Of a stretch of 64,000 nucleotides of DNA, positions 16,649 through 24,647 are shown in pieces (position 1 is the first letter of the stretch; every line of letters begins with the position of its first letter). The DNA is from Pseudomonas cremoricolorata (GTDB lineage Bacteria; Pseudomonadota; Gammaproteobacteria; Pseudomonadales; Pseudomonadaceae), in NCBI RefSeq assembly GCF_000759535.1, contig NZ_CP009455.1:3906001-3970000 (forward strand), given 5' to 3'. The notes under the pieces are model-generated. The model saw only the letters and a program-made list of their open reading frames with translations. It was not told the DNA's origin and made no database searches. The position numbers and the translations under genes are program-made.

Positions 16649-17563
16649 CTACTGCTCGAGCACATACTGCTGCAAACGCTCGAGCAGAAACCCGCGCAGG
16701 GCCTGCACCGCCGGAGTCAGGGCGGTGCGGTGGGCGCACACCAGTTGCAATGGCGCCGGCTGGCCGCGGGTTTCGGGGAACAGCTCGAGCAGACGGCCAT
16801 GGCGCAGGTCGTCGAGCACGTCCAGGCGTGACTTGTAGGCGATGCCCAGCCCTGCCACCGCCCAGCGCCGCACCACCTCGGCATCGTCACTGACCCGATC
16901 ACCCTCGACCTGCACGGTCTGCACGGTTTCGCCAACGCGGAAGCTCCAGCGCTCGTGGGTCTGCTCGTCGATCACATAACGCAGGCAATTGTGCTCGCTC
17001 AGCGCGGCCGGCGTGTCTGGCCAGCCGTGGCGCGCCAGGTAGTCAGGCGAAGCGCAGGCGATGCGCCGGTTATCGGCCAGCAGGGCCACCGCCACCAGGC
17101 TGGAGTCGGCCAACTGTCCATAGCGAATGCTGGCATCGAGCGGCGTGCTGAACAGGTCAGCGACCTGGTCGCTCAGGCGCACCTGCAACAGCAGGCGCGG
17201 ATGGGCAAGCTGGAAGGCATCGAGCCAAGGCAGCAACAGATTGCGGCCAGTGTCCGAAGGCATTGAAAGCCGCAGCGTGCCGGCAATCTCGTCACGGCCT
17301 TCGCTGAGCACCGCCTCGCCACTGTGCAAGGCCTGCAGCGCCTGGCGCGCGTGGGGCAAATAGCGCTCGCCGTGCTCCGACAGGCGCAGGCTGCGGGTCG
17401 AGCGCACGAACAACCGCACGCCCAGGCTAGCCTCGAGCCGCTGCATGGCGCCACTGGCCAGCGCCGGAGAAATGTCCAACTGCCGCGCAGCAGCCGAGAA
17501 ACTCCCGGCGCCAGCGGTGGTGACGAAGATTTGCAGGTCATCGACGCGGATGATTTTCTTCAC
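16649..17563 (-). CDS. LysR-family transcriptional regulator
   Basis: A 304-residue LysR regulator. The N-terminal winged helix-turn-helix shows DDLQIFVTTAGAGSFSAAA and PALASGAMQRLEASLGVRLF, followed by a substrate-binding domain of the CrgA/pseudomonad type. The GTG at 17563 is chosen because homology begins at KKIIRVDDLQIFV; longer in-frame starts up to 17743 run into a palindromic repeat element. No divergent target gene is adjacent: upstream lies the repeat and then the end of the sulfonate block. Its neighbour by convergence is the quinone-oxidoreductase-like gene, a possible target. Confidence 0.85.
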   Translation of the reverse strand: MKKIIRVDDLQIFVTTAGAGSFSAAARQLDISPALASGAMQRLEASLGVRLFVRSTRSLRLSEHGERYLPHARQALQALHSGEAVLSEGRDEIAGTLRLSMPSDTGRNLLLPWLDAFQLAHPRLLLQVRLSDQVADLFSTPLDASIRYGQLADSSLVAVALLADNRRIACASPDYLARHGWPDTPAALSEHNCLRYVIDEQTHERWSFRVGETVQTVQVEGDRVSDDAEVVRRWAVAGLGIAYKSRLDVLDDLRHGRLLELFPETRGQPAPLQLVCAHRTALTPAVQALRGFLLERLQQYVLEQ

Positions 17564-17682
17564 GAAGGCGGTCTTGGCGGTGGCTCGGCGGGCCAGCGTA
17601 CTGGCAAAGCGGGATTGCAGCCAAACTTGGTGCCGAGGCAGGCGGATAATGCCCGGCCCTGACGCCGTGAAGACCGCCAGGC

Positions 17683-17831
17683 TCTGTACGAAAAGCCTTG
17701 ATACTTGGTCATGCTGCGTTGAAAACAGCCTCAAAATGCTCACGTACTACAGTACGCTCCGCTTTTTCGCCTGTTTTCGCGGGGCCGCCATCGGCCTTGC
17801 CTGACCGGCGCCTCAAGACTTTTCATACAGA
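17683..17831. repeat. 149-bp near-palindromic, MITE-like element
   Basis: The ends are inverted repeats, TCTGTACGAAAAGCCTTGA (17683-17701) and its complement at 17813-17831, with 17 of 19 matches. Inside, GGTCA/TGACC and GAAAACAG/CTGTTTTC arms nest toward a centre around ACTACAGT. The whole unit could fold into one long hairpin. It abuts the stop codon of the binding-protein gene (17834) and could end or stabilise that transcript. It resembles dispersed non-coding palindromes of pseudomonads; copy number cannot be judged here. Confidence 0.7.
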
Positions 17832-17833
17832 CC

Positions 17834-18790
17834 CTAGTTCTGCGCCGGCTCGTAAACGCTCACCGCCCGCGCATCCACCGGCTTGGGCAACAGCCCCTCG
17901 CGGTAGAACGCATCGGCGATGCGCTGCTGCTCGGCCAGGTTGTCGAGCTTGACCGGTTGTACGTCATAACTGCGCCGGGCATTGGCTTGCTCGACCGTGG
18001 CGCTGTCCAGGTTGCCCCACAACGGGCCGAGGATGCGCGCCGCTTGGGCCGGATTGGCCTTGGTCCAGGCGCCGGCCTCGCGCAGCGCCAGATACACCTG
18101 TTGCAGGAGTTCGGGGTGGGCCTTGGCGTAGTCGCTGCCGGCCAGGTAGTAGCGCTGGTAGCTGGCCAGCCCGCTGCCATCGGCCAGAATCCGCGCGTCC
18201 TGCTGGCGCTGGGCGCTGGCTACGTAAGGATCCCAGGTCACCCAGGCATCGACCTTGTGGTTCTCGAACGCGGCCCGCCCGTCAGCGGGAATCAGATATG
18301 CCGGGGTGATGTCCTTGAAGCTCAACCCCGCCTTGGCCAGGGCCTGAATCAGCAGGTAATGACTGCCAGCAGCCTTGGTGACCGCGACGCGCTTGCCCTT
18401 GAGGTCGGCCAGGGTCTTGAGCGGCGAGTCGGCGGGCACCAGGATCGCCTGGGCGGTGGGCGACGGCGCTTCCCGGGCGAAGTAGGTGAGCTTGGCGCCG
18501 GCGGCCTGGGTGAACACCGGCACGGTATCTGCGACGTCCGCGGAGAGGTCGACATTACCCAGGTTCAGCGCCTCCAGCAGCGGCAGGCCACTGGGAAACT
18601 CGTGCCAGCTGACGCGAATGCCCTCAGCCTGCAGGCGCTGTTCGAGGCTGCCTTGCGCCTTGAGCAGGGTCAGCAAGGTCGAGGACTTCTGGTAGCCGAT
18701 GCGCAGGGTCTGCTCGGCATGCGCCAGGCTTGGCAGCAAGGCGCTGGCCAGCAGCGCCACGGCCAGCTGGCGCAGGGGTTTGATCAGCAT
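17834..18790 (-). CDS. Sulfonate ABC transporter substrate-binding protein (SsuA-like), first copy
   Basis: A 318-residue periplasmic binding protein with a cleavable signal peptide (hydrophobic core LLASALLPSLAHA). The TLRIGYQKSSTLLTLLKAQG opening and DLKGKRVAVTKAAGSHYLL segment match aliphatic-sulfonate and taurine binding proteins. It should deliver sulfonates to an ABC importer for sulfur supply. It follows the next binding protein (18807) by only 16 bases, so both form an operon. No ssuB or ssuC gene is in the window. A palindromic element follows immediately downstream. Confidence 0.87.
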   Translation of the reverse strand: MLIKPLRQLAVALLASALLPSLAHAEQTLRIGYQKSSTLLTLLKAQGSLEQRLQAEGIRVSWHEFPSGLPLLEALNLGNVDLSADVADTVPVFTQAAGAKLTYFAREAPSPTAQAILVPADSPLKTLADLKGKRVAVTKAAGSHYLLIQALAKAGLSFKDITPAYLIPADGRAAFENHKVDAWVTWDPYVASAQRQQDARILADGSGLASYQRYYLAGSDYAKAHPELLQQVYLALREAGAWTKANPAQAARILGPLWGNLDSATVEQANARRSYDVQPVKLDNLAEQQRIADAFYREGLLPKPVDARAVSVYEPAQN

Positions 18791-18806
18791 GGGGCACTCT
18801 CCGCAG

Positions 18807-19772
18807 TCAGGGTTGCACGGCCAGCTTGGCGGCGCCGGGAAGGGTGAAATCGCTGGCGAAGGTCGGCGCGACGTCGAGGCGAGTGCCGATCAGGCCATGG
18901 GCATGGTAGAAGTCCGCGGTGTCCTGCTGCGCGGCCACGGTCTGCGCATCGATCACCTGCCAACGCAGTTTGCGCCGCTCGAATTGCAGGCGAGCGGCCT
19001 TCTCGGGAAAGCCGATGATCGCCGCCAGGGTTTTCGAGTAACTGTCCAGGTGCTGGTTGGCCCAAGCCTGCGCGCCGGCCAGGCGATTGAGGTAATCCTG
19101 CAGCGCTGCACGCTTGTCGGGCTGCTCCAGGGACTTGTTGGTCGCGGCGAGGAAGCTGTTGCCGCTCGACAGCCCTCGGCCGTTGACCAGCACCCGCGCT
19201 TGCCCGGTTAGCTCGCCCAGAGCCGTATAGGGCTCCCAGGTCGACCAGGCGTCCACCGAGCCATTGGCGAGGGCGATCTTGGCATCCACCGGCCCGAGGA
19301 AACGTAACTCCACGTCTTTTTCACTCAGCCCCACCTGATCCAGCGCCTTGAGCGCCAGATGGTGCCCGATCGAGCCGCGACCGGTGGCGATGCGCTTGCC
19401 CTTGAGGTCGGCTGCGCTGTGCAGCGGCGCATCGGGACGCACCAGCAACGCCGTGCCATATGGGTCGGACTTGTCCACCGCAATCGCCTTGACCGGTGCC
19501 CCCGAGGCCTGCACGAACAGCAGCGGGGCATCGCCGATGATGCCGGCATCGATCGCCCCGGCATTGAGTGCCTCGGCCAACGGCGCAGCGGCGGGGAACT
19601 CGGCCCAGTGGATGTCATAGGGCAGATCGCGCAGGGCATCGGCAGCTTCCAGCTGGGCACGCATGTTGCCCTTCTGGTCTCCAATGCGCAGGGTCAGGCG
19701 CTCGGCGGCACTGGCCTGCCCGGCAAGCAGCAAGGCTGCGGCCAGGGTCAGCAGCTTGGTTCGAATAGACAT
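18807..19772 (-). CDS. Sulfonate ABC transporter substrate-binding protein (SsuA-like), second copy
   Basis: A 321-residue periplasmic binding protein with signal peptide (TLAAALLLAGQASAA). It shares the RIGDQKGN opening and DLKGKRIATGRGSIGHHLAL motif with sulfonate binding proteins but differs clearly from its neighbour at 17834. The ATG at 19772 has a GAGGA site; the start at 19787 adds five residues only. It is the first gene of a two-gene operon. A 15-base inverted repeat, shared with the SsuD-like operon, lies about 90 bases upstream. Confidence 0.87.
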   Translation of the reverse strand: MSIRTKLLTLAAALLLAGQASAAERLTLRIGDQKGNMRAQLEAADALRDLPYDIHWAEFPAAAPLAEALNAGAIDAGIIGDAPLLFVQASGAPVKAIAVDKSDPYGTALLVRPDAPLHSAADLKGKRIATGRGSIGHHLALKALDQVGLSEKDVELRFLGPVDAKIALANGSVDAWSTWEPYTALGELTGQARVLVNGRGLSSGNSFLAATNKSLEQPDKRAALQDYLNRLAGAQAWANQHLDSYSKTLAAIIGFPEKAARLQFERRKLRWQVIDAQTVAAQQDTADFYHAHGLIGTRLDVAPTFASDFTLPGAAKLAVQP

Positions 19773-19858
19773 GAGGTTCCTCGGCATTCAGGGGGGCGGC
19801 TTCATGTCGCCCATGCCTTAGAACTGTAACGTCAACTAATCAATAAATTAAATGCATT

Positions 19859-19873
19859 TTAGGAATAACCTAA
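19859..19873. promoter_or_regulatory. TTAGG-N5-CCTAA operator, copy 1
   Basis: TTAGGAATAACCTAA lies about 90 bases upstream of the binding-protein start at 19772. It matches, with one difference, the sequence at 23910-23924 upstream of the SsuD-like gene; identity extends to 21 of 22 positions (19855-19876). The T-N11-A dyad form fits a LysR-type regulator such as CysB or Cbl-like proteins, which is an inference. Confidence 0.6.
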
Positions 19874-19880
19874 TATGCGC

Positions 19881-19915
19881 TATCTTGCAGCTTGCCGCTA
19901 GCTACTTGCCGCTGC
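19881..19915. repeat. AGCTTGC-type short repeat
   Basis: CTTGCAGCTTGCCGCTAGC and the following CTACTTGCCGCT form a short tandem/palindromic tract in the gap between the binding-protein operon and the chemoreceptor gene. A related tract in opposite orientation (CTGCAAGCTGCAAGCTAG) lies at 23951-23968. Such tracts are common intergenic repeats in pseudomonads. Confidence 0.5.
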
Positions 19916-19921
19916 CCCGGT

Positions 19922-21553
19922 CTACAGCACGAACACGTTGACCTGTCGCTCCAGACCTTGGGCCAGGCGTTGCAGGTCGCCGGCGGTGTCGCTGGTCTGT
20001 TCCACCGCCTGGCTGTTTTGCTGCGACATCTGCGCGATGCGCTCGACGTTGCGCGCCACATCCTGGCTGGCGGCGGTCTGTTCGCGCAGGGCCAGGGAGA
20101 TCTGGTCGACCACCCGCACCACATCGCCGGACGATTGGCGAATGTGCACGATCGCCTCACCCGCCTGTTGCGCCAGCAGCAACCCGCCCTTGACCTGCTC
20201 GACGCCGACGTCCATCTGCTGCACGGCATCGCGGGTGCCGCTCTGGATCTTCTTCACCATATCGGTGATCTCCTGGGTCGAGTTGGCTGTACGCTGCGCC
20301 AGCAGGCGCACCTCGTCGGCCACCACGGCGAAGCCGCGGCCCTGCTCGCCGGCCCGCGCGGCTTCGATGGCGGCGTTGAGCGCCAGCAGGTTGGTCTGCT
20401 CAGCCACCCCCTGGATCACCCCGACAATGCTGGAAATCTGCTCGGCGTGCTGATCGAGCTCGCCGATCTGCCCGGCCGAGGCTTCGACGGTGTTGGCGAT
20501 CACACGCATGCGCTCGAGGGTTTCCTGAATCACGCTGCCGCCTTCGGTGGACTGGCGACCCGATTCGCTGGACAGCGCGTGGGCGTCGCCTGCGTTGTCG
20601 GCGACATGGTTGATGCTCACCGTCAATTGCTCGACGGTGGCGGCCATGGACGAGGCGGAATGGGACTGCTCCTGGGCCGAGGCCGACAGTTGCAGGGAAG
20701 CGGCCGAGATGCTCTGCGCAGCGCCAACCAGTTGCTCGGCACCGTGCTTGATTTCGCCGATCATGCCGCGCAGGCGCAATTGCATGGCAGCGAAGGCCTG
20801 CAGCAGCACACTCACCTCGTCGCGGCCGCGCTCATCGATGCTGTTGTCCAGGCGCCCTTCGGCAATGCGCCGCGCCACGTTCAGGGCCTGCTCGAGCCGC
20901 CCGGCGAGGTTGTTCGACAGTGACCAGGCGATCAGCATGGCCAGCACTGCCGCGGCCAGGCCGCCGCCGATCAGAATCCACGACGCCGAGGCCTTGGCCT
21001 GGTTCATCAGGGCGCTGCGTTCTTCGAGCAGGGCCTTTTCGTTTTCGCGCAGTTGGCTGACCACATCACGCATGGCGTCCATGCGCGCCTTGTCACGACC
21101 GGCGCTGATCTGCTCGCTGAGCGCTGCCAGCGACTGGGTACCGGCATTGACCTGCTCGCGCAGGGTCAGGTTGGCCTGGATGTCCTCGCCGCGCCATTGT
21201 TGATAGAGGCCTTGCAGCTGTTGCAGGCGCGCCTGCTGCTGCGGGTTATCCGCGGTGGCGCTGCGGATGCGCTGGAAATACTCGGCGAACTCCTTTTCAC
21301 CCTCGCGCAGCGGCGCAAGGTCGCCGTCGCGGCCGGTCAGCGCATAGCCGCGCATGCCGGTTTCGATATTGATCAGGCTGCGCAGCATACCGCCCGACTG
21401 GTTGAGCACTTCATAGCTGTGGATGTTGCGCTTGACGCTGCTGCTGACCTGGTCGAAGCCGCGCAGTGCGGCAAGCACCAGCACGACGATGATCAACAGA
21501 ATCAGGCCGAAACCGGCGTACAGCTTCTTGGAAAGGCTCAGATTGGCAAACAC
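19922..21553 (-). CDS. Methyl-accepting chemotaxis protein with CHASE3-like sensor
   Basis: A 543-residue chemoreceptor. A first membrane helix (LYAGFGLILLIIVVLVLAAL), a periplasmic helical sensor with the CHASE3 signature INIETGMRGYALTGRDGDL, a second helix near 190-210, HAMP, and a cytoplasmic signalling domain with the hairpin tip [20 protein letters not shown] are visible. It has no C-terminal CheR pentapeptide. The GTG at 21553 has a GGGAG site; the in-frame TTG at 21637 is less likely. Its place between two groups of sulfonate binding-protein genes suggests that it may sense a sulfur source, but this is inference. Confidence 0.88.
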   Translation of the reverse strand: MFANLSLSKKLYAGFGLILLIIVVLVLAALRGFDQVSSSVKRNIHSYEVLNQSGGMLRSLINIETGMRGYALTGRDGDLAPLREGEKEFAEYFQRIRSATADNPQQQARLQQLQGLYQQWRGEDIQANLTLREQVNAGTQSLAALSEQISAGRDKARMDAMRDVVSQLRENEKALLEERSALMNQAKASASWILIGGGLAAAVLAMLIAWSLSNNLAGRLEQALNVARRIAEGRLDNSIDERGRDEVSVLLQAFAAMQLRLRGMIGEIKHGAEQLVGAAQSISAASLQLSASAQEQSHSASSMAATVEQLTVSINHVADNAGDAHALSSESGRQSTEGGSVIQETLERMRVIANTVEASAGQIGELDQHAEQISSIVGVIQGVAEQTNLLALNAAIEAARAGEQGRGFAVVADEVRLLAQRTANSTQEITDMVKKIQSGTRDAVQQMDVGVEQVKGGLLLAQQAGEAIVHIRQSSGDVVRVVDQISLALREQTAASQDVARNVERIAQMSQQNSQAVEQTSDTAGDLQRLAQGLERQVNVFVL

Positions 21554-21752
21554 TGGATGACGGCTCCCGAAAGCACTGGCTGGTCGCCTGCCCCTGGCGC
21601 GCGTTGGCGCGTTGGGTAATGGCTGTTCAATGTCCAAATGACATCAGTGCTCGGACGTTTCTTGTACAAGAAAAGTTCGTTGTATAAGCGAAGCGGTAGC
21701 CGGGAGGTTTATCCACGATGGGCCGCGCCGCGGCCCTCTTCAACCCATACCC

Positions 21753-22697
21753 TCAGTGAAAGGCCTGCGCAAACGAGGTATCGATGACGCTGCCGGTATC
21801 GAACGCTTTGGGCAGCGCGCCGGTGTGCAGCAGGAAGTCGGCGGTATCCTGGTAATCCTTGGCCGCCTCGGCATCGACCGGGCCGACGCTCATGGCGGCC
21901 TGGCCGATCCAGTGCCGTGAGACCGCCTGGTCAAGATTGGCCTTCTTCGCCCAGGTGTCGGCGTACTGCTCCTTGTGCGCTTCGACCCAGGCCCGGGCCT
22001 GTTGCAGGCGACCGAGGAAATCGGCGATCTGCGCGCGCTTGGGCTCGATCGACTGGACATTGGCGGCCACGCTGGACAACCCGGGCATCAGGTTGCGCGC
22101 GGTGAGAATCGGCCGCGCCCCGGAGAACACGATCTGCTGCGAAATGTACGGTTCCCACACCGGGAAGGCATCGATACTGCCGCGTGGCAACGCGGCGGCG
22201 GCGTCGATGGGCATGAGCTTGACGAACTCGACGTAGTCATTGGGCAGCCCTGCTTTTTCCAGCGCGCGCAGGGTCAGTTGCTGGCTCCAGGCCCCCGGCC
22301 AATAGGCGACTTTCTTGCCCTTGAGGTCGGCGATGGTCTTGACCGGCGAGTCCTTGGGCACCAGCAAGGCAATGGTGTCGGGGTTCTGCCGCGAGACACC
22401 GATCAGCTTGACCGGCGCGCCTTTGGCAGCCAGGAAGATGAACCCAGAGTCGCCGAGAAAGCCCAGGTCCAGCGCGCCGGCCTGCAGGCCTTCGGCAACC
22501 GGGGCGGCAGACTGGAAATGCTTCCAGTCAACGGTGTACGGCGCGCCTTCCAGGACCCCGGAGGCCTCCATCGAGGCGCGCACGTTGTAGTAGTTCTGAT
22601 CGCCGACGCTCAGGCGCGGCAGGTCGGCGGCCTGGGCCAGGGGGGCGCCGAGCAGCAGCGCGACGACGGTGGCGCGCAGGCGGGACGGTAGTTTCAT
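21753..22697 (-). CDS. Sulfonate ABC transporter substrate-binding protein (SsuA-like), third copy
   Basis: A 314-residue periplasmic binding protein with a signal peptide (ATVVALLLGAPLAQA). The LSVGDQNYYNVRA opening and DLKGKKVAYWPGAWSQQLTL segment place it among sulfonate/taurine-type binding proteins. The ATG at 22697 has a GAGGA site; the 80-residue upstream extension overlaps the monooxygenase gene and is rejected. It starts 11 bases after the SsuD-like gene, so the two form an operon. No membrane or ATPase components follow. Confidence 0.88.
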   Translation of the reverse strand: MKLPSRLRATVVALLLGAPLAQAADLPRLSVGDQNYYNVRASMEASGVLEGAPYTVDWKHFQSAAPVAEGLQAGALDLGFLGDSGFIFLAAKGAPVKLIGVSRQNPDTIALLVPKDSPVKTIADLKGKKVAYWPGAWSQQLTLRALEKAGLPNDYVEFVKLMPIDAAAALPRGSIDAFPVWEPYISQQIVFSGARPILTARNLMPGLSSVAANVQSIEPKRAQIADFLGRLQQARAWVEAHKEQYADTWAKKANLDQAVSRHWIGQAAMSVGPVDAEAAKDYQDTADFLLHTGALPKAFDTGSVIDTSFAQAFH

Positions 22698-22708
22698 CGA
22701 GCGGTTCC

Positions 22709-23797
22709 TCAGCTGGCCTGGCGCAGTGATGGCAGGCGGGCGATGTGGGCATGAATGGCGGGAATCAGGGCGTTGCCGTACTGCACGGTGTCGGCCAGCG
22801 GGTCGAAGCCGCGAATGAGGAAGGTCGACACACCCAGGCGGTAGTACTCGCCAAGGGCTGCCGCGACCTGTTCCGGTGTGCCGACCAGGGCGGTGGAGTT
22901 CCAGCGTGCGCCGGTCAGTTGTGCGACCCCGGTCCACAGCCGGGTGTCTAGCACATCGCCCTGCTGCGCGGCGGCCAGCAGGCGCTGCGAGCCGACGTTC
23001 TCGGGCTGGTGGTCGTGCAGCGGCAGGCCGAGCTTGCTGCGCTGCTCGCGCACCTGTTCGAGCACCTCGGCGGCTTTCCGCCAGGCGGCCTGCTCGGTGT
23101 CGGCAATGATCGGCCGGAACGACACCGAGAAGCGCGGATCGCGGCCCTGGGCCTGCGCCGCGGCGCGCACCCGGCGGACGTGCGCGTCGACCGCCGCCAG
23201 CGGCTCGCCCCAGAGCATGTAGGTGTCGGCATGCTGCGCCGCCACCGCAATGGCAGCATCGGACGAACCACTGAAGTAGATCGGGATGTGCGGTTTCTGC
23301 TCCGGCCGAACCGCTGGCGAGGCGCCCTGGAAGCGGTAGAAAGCGCCGTCGAAGTGCACCGGCTCACAGGCAGTCCAGATCGCACGCAGCGCGTGTAGGT
23401 ATTCATCGGTGCGGGCGTAGCGCTGGTCGTGGTCGAGGTAATCGCCATCGCGGGCCAGGTCCTCATCGTTGCCACCGCTGACCACGTTCAGCGCCAAGCG
23501 CCCAGCGCTGAATTGGTCGAGCGTCGCCAGCTGCCGAGCGGCCAACGGTGGCGCCACCACCCCTGGGCGATACGCCAGCAGGATGCCCAGGCGCTGGGTT
23601 GCGGCGGCGACGAACGAGCTGACCACCACGCCTTCGGCGGCATTGCTGAAATAGCCGACCAGCACCCGGTCGAAGCCTGCCGCCTCGTGGGCCTGGGCGA
23701 ACCGCCGGACGAACGCCGGGTCAACCGCCTCGCCCAAGGGTTGATCCACCTCCGAACTGGGGGTGGCGGTAATCATGCCGAGAATCTCCACACTCAT
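22709..23797 (-). CDS. FMNH2-dependent alkanesulfonate monooxygenase-like protein (SsuD family)
   Basis: A 362-residue luciferase-like monooxygenase of the SsuD branch. It would use FMNH2 and oxygen to cleave a sulfonate to an aldehyde and sulfite, in the cytoplasm. The family segments VSSFVAAATQRLGILLAYRPG, LDQFSAGRLALNVVSGG and PHIPIYFSGSSDAA are recognisable. No flavin reductase (SsuE) is nearby. A GAGGG site precedes the ATG. It leads the operon with the third binding protein, and the TTAGG-N5-CCTAA repeat lies about 115 bases upstream. The substrate may be another organosulfur compound. Confidence 0.88.
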   Translation of the reverse strand: MSVEILGMITATPSSEVDQPLGEAVDPAFVRRFAQAHEAAGFDRVLVGYFSNAAEGVVVSSFVAAATQRLGILLAYRPGVVAPPLAARQLATLDQFSAGRLALNVVSGGNDEDLARDGDYLDHDQRYARTDEYLHALRAIWTACEPVHFDGAFYRFQGASPAVRPEQKPHIPIYFSGSSDAAIAVAAQHADTYMLWGEPLAAVDAHVRRVRAAAQAQGRDPRFSVSFRPIIADTEQAAWRKAAEVLEQVREQRSKLGLPLHDHQPENVGSQRLLAAAQQGDVLDTRLWTGVAQLTGARWNSTALVGTPEQVAAALGEYYRLGVSTFLIRGFDPLADTVQYGNALIPAIHAHIARLPSLRQAS

Positions 23798-23909
23798 AGT
23801 GATGCCCTCGCCGCCGGCGCGGCGCCGGCACTATTGGTTATAAAAATCTAGTTGTTTAGATGTGATTGGTGGGATGCTACCGCGTCGCGGTCGGGCGAGG
23901 AAATTCATT

Positions 23910-23924
23910 TTAGGCATAACCTAA
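23910..23924. promoter_or_regulatory. TTAGG-N5-CCTAA operator, copy 2
   Basis: TTAGGCATAACCTAA lies about 115 bases upstream of the SsuD-like start. Surrounding bases are also conserved with the copy at 19859 (21 of 22 positions over 23906-23927). Being placed at comparable distance before two sulfonate operons, it is probably the binding site of a common sulfur regulator. Confidence 0.6.
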
Positions 23925-23950
23925 TATTGTTTTTTTGCATCTTTTAGGTA

Positions 23951-23972
23951 CTGCAAGCTGCAAGCTAGAAGC
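23951..23972. repeat. AGCTTGC-type short repeat, second copy
   Basis: CTGCAAGCTGCAAGCTAG followed by AAGCTG forms a short palindromic tract between the SsuD-like operon promoter and the DUF3597 terminator. It is the reverse-orientation relative of the tract at 19881. Confidence 0.5.
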
Positions 23973-23980
23973 TGAAAACG

Positions 23981-24017
23981 CCAAGGGCGCGCAGGTGAGT
24001 AACCTGCGCGCCCTTGG
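23981..24017 (-). terminator. Intrinsic terminator of the DUF3597 gene
   Basis: A perfect 16-bp stem (CCAAGGGCGCGCAGGT with its complement) and a 5-base loop lie 24 bases after the DUF3597 stop codon. On the minus strand the stem is followed by CGTTTTC, giving a short U-run. This is the strongest hairpin in the window. Confidence 0.8.
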
Positions 24018-24040
24018 TGGAATGGCTTGACAGTCTGCGA

Positions 24041-24445
24041 TCAGTGCAGCAGCTCAGCTGGCACCTTGCCGCCGTTCTCGGCGAGCTTTTTCATGACCTG
24101 GGCGTGCAGCCAGGTGTTCATCGCTGCCGAGTCATCGGTCGAGCCGCTGTAGCCCAGCTCACTGGCCAGCTCTTTACGTGCCGTGAGGCTGCTGTCCAAG
24201 CCGAGCAGCTTCAGCAGGTCGACGATCGAGGTCCGCCAGTTGAGCGGCTCGGAATGCTGGGTGGCCAGGCTCTCGAGCTTTTGCGCGACATCCACTTCAC
24301 TGACCGCCGCAGGCGCCGCACCGGGGGCGGGACTGTTCGGCGCGCTGGCGCCGCCGGCAGGCGGTGCCGAAGGGGCAGCATCTGCCTTGGGTGCATCATG
24401 CTGACCGATGCCGAGTTTTTCCAGAATCGAGCGGAACAGGCTCAT
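24041..24445 (-). CDS. DUF3597 domain-containing protein
   Basis: A 134-residue soluble protein. An N-terminal amphipathic helix (MSLFRSILEKLG) and an Ala/Pro-rich linker (residues 15-50) precede a compact C-terminal DUF3597 domain with VDVAQKLESLA, LNWRTSIVDLLKLLGLDSSL and ELGYSGSTDDSAAMNTWLH. The domain resembles helical stress-related proteins of unknown function. A GGGAG site supports the ATG at 24445; the longer ORF to 24622 lacks homology. It has its own strong terminator. Confidence 0.85.
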   Translation of the reverse strand: MSLFRSILEKLGIGQHDAPKADAAPSAPPAGGASAPNSPAPGAAPAAVSEVDVAQKLESLATQHSEPLNWRTSIVDLLKLLGLDSSLTARKELASELGYSGSTDDSAAMNTWLHAQVMKKLAENGGKVPAELLH

Positions 24446-24647
24446 GTGAATCTCCCTGTAGCTAAGTGCCAGCCCTGGATGAGCAATGGCGACCCATGGG
24501 TGACTCATGGCGGCGCAGCAAAGTTTGATCGAGTTGCACAGTCGGTCCTGATCAGTAGCCCGGCGGCAATCGCTCGGCCACCCGCCGCCAACAGCGGGCG
24601 ATCTTGCGCGCCACCGAGCCACGCACCCGGCCTGGGCCTGGCCGTTC

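Noticed and set aside
17563..17743. Longer N-terminus for the LysR gene
   Set aside because: The extension translates part of the palindromic repeat and has no family homology.
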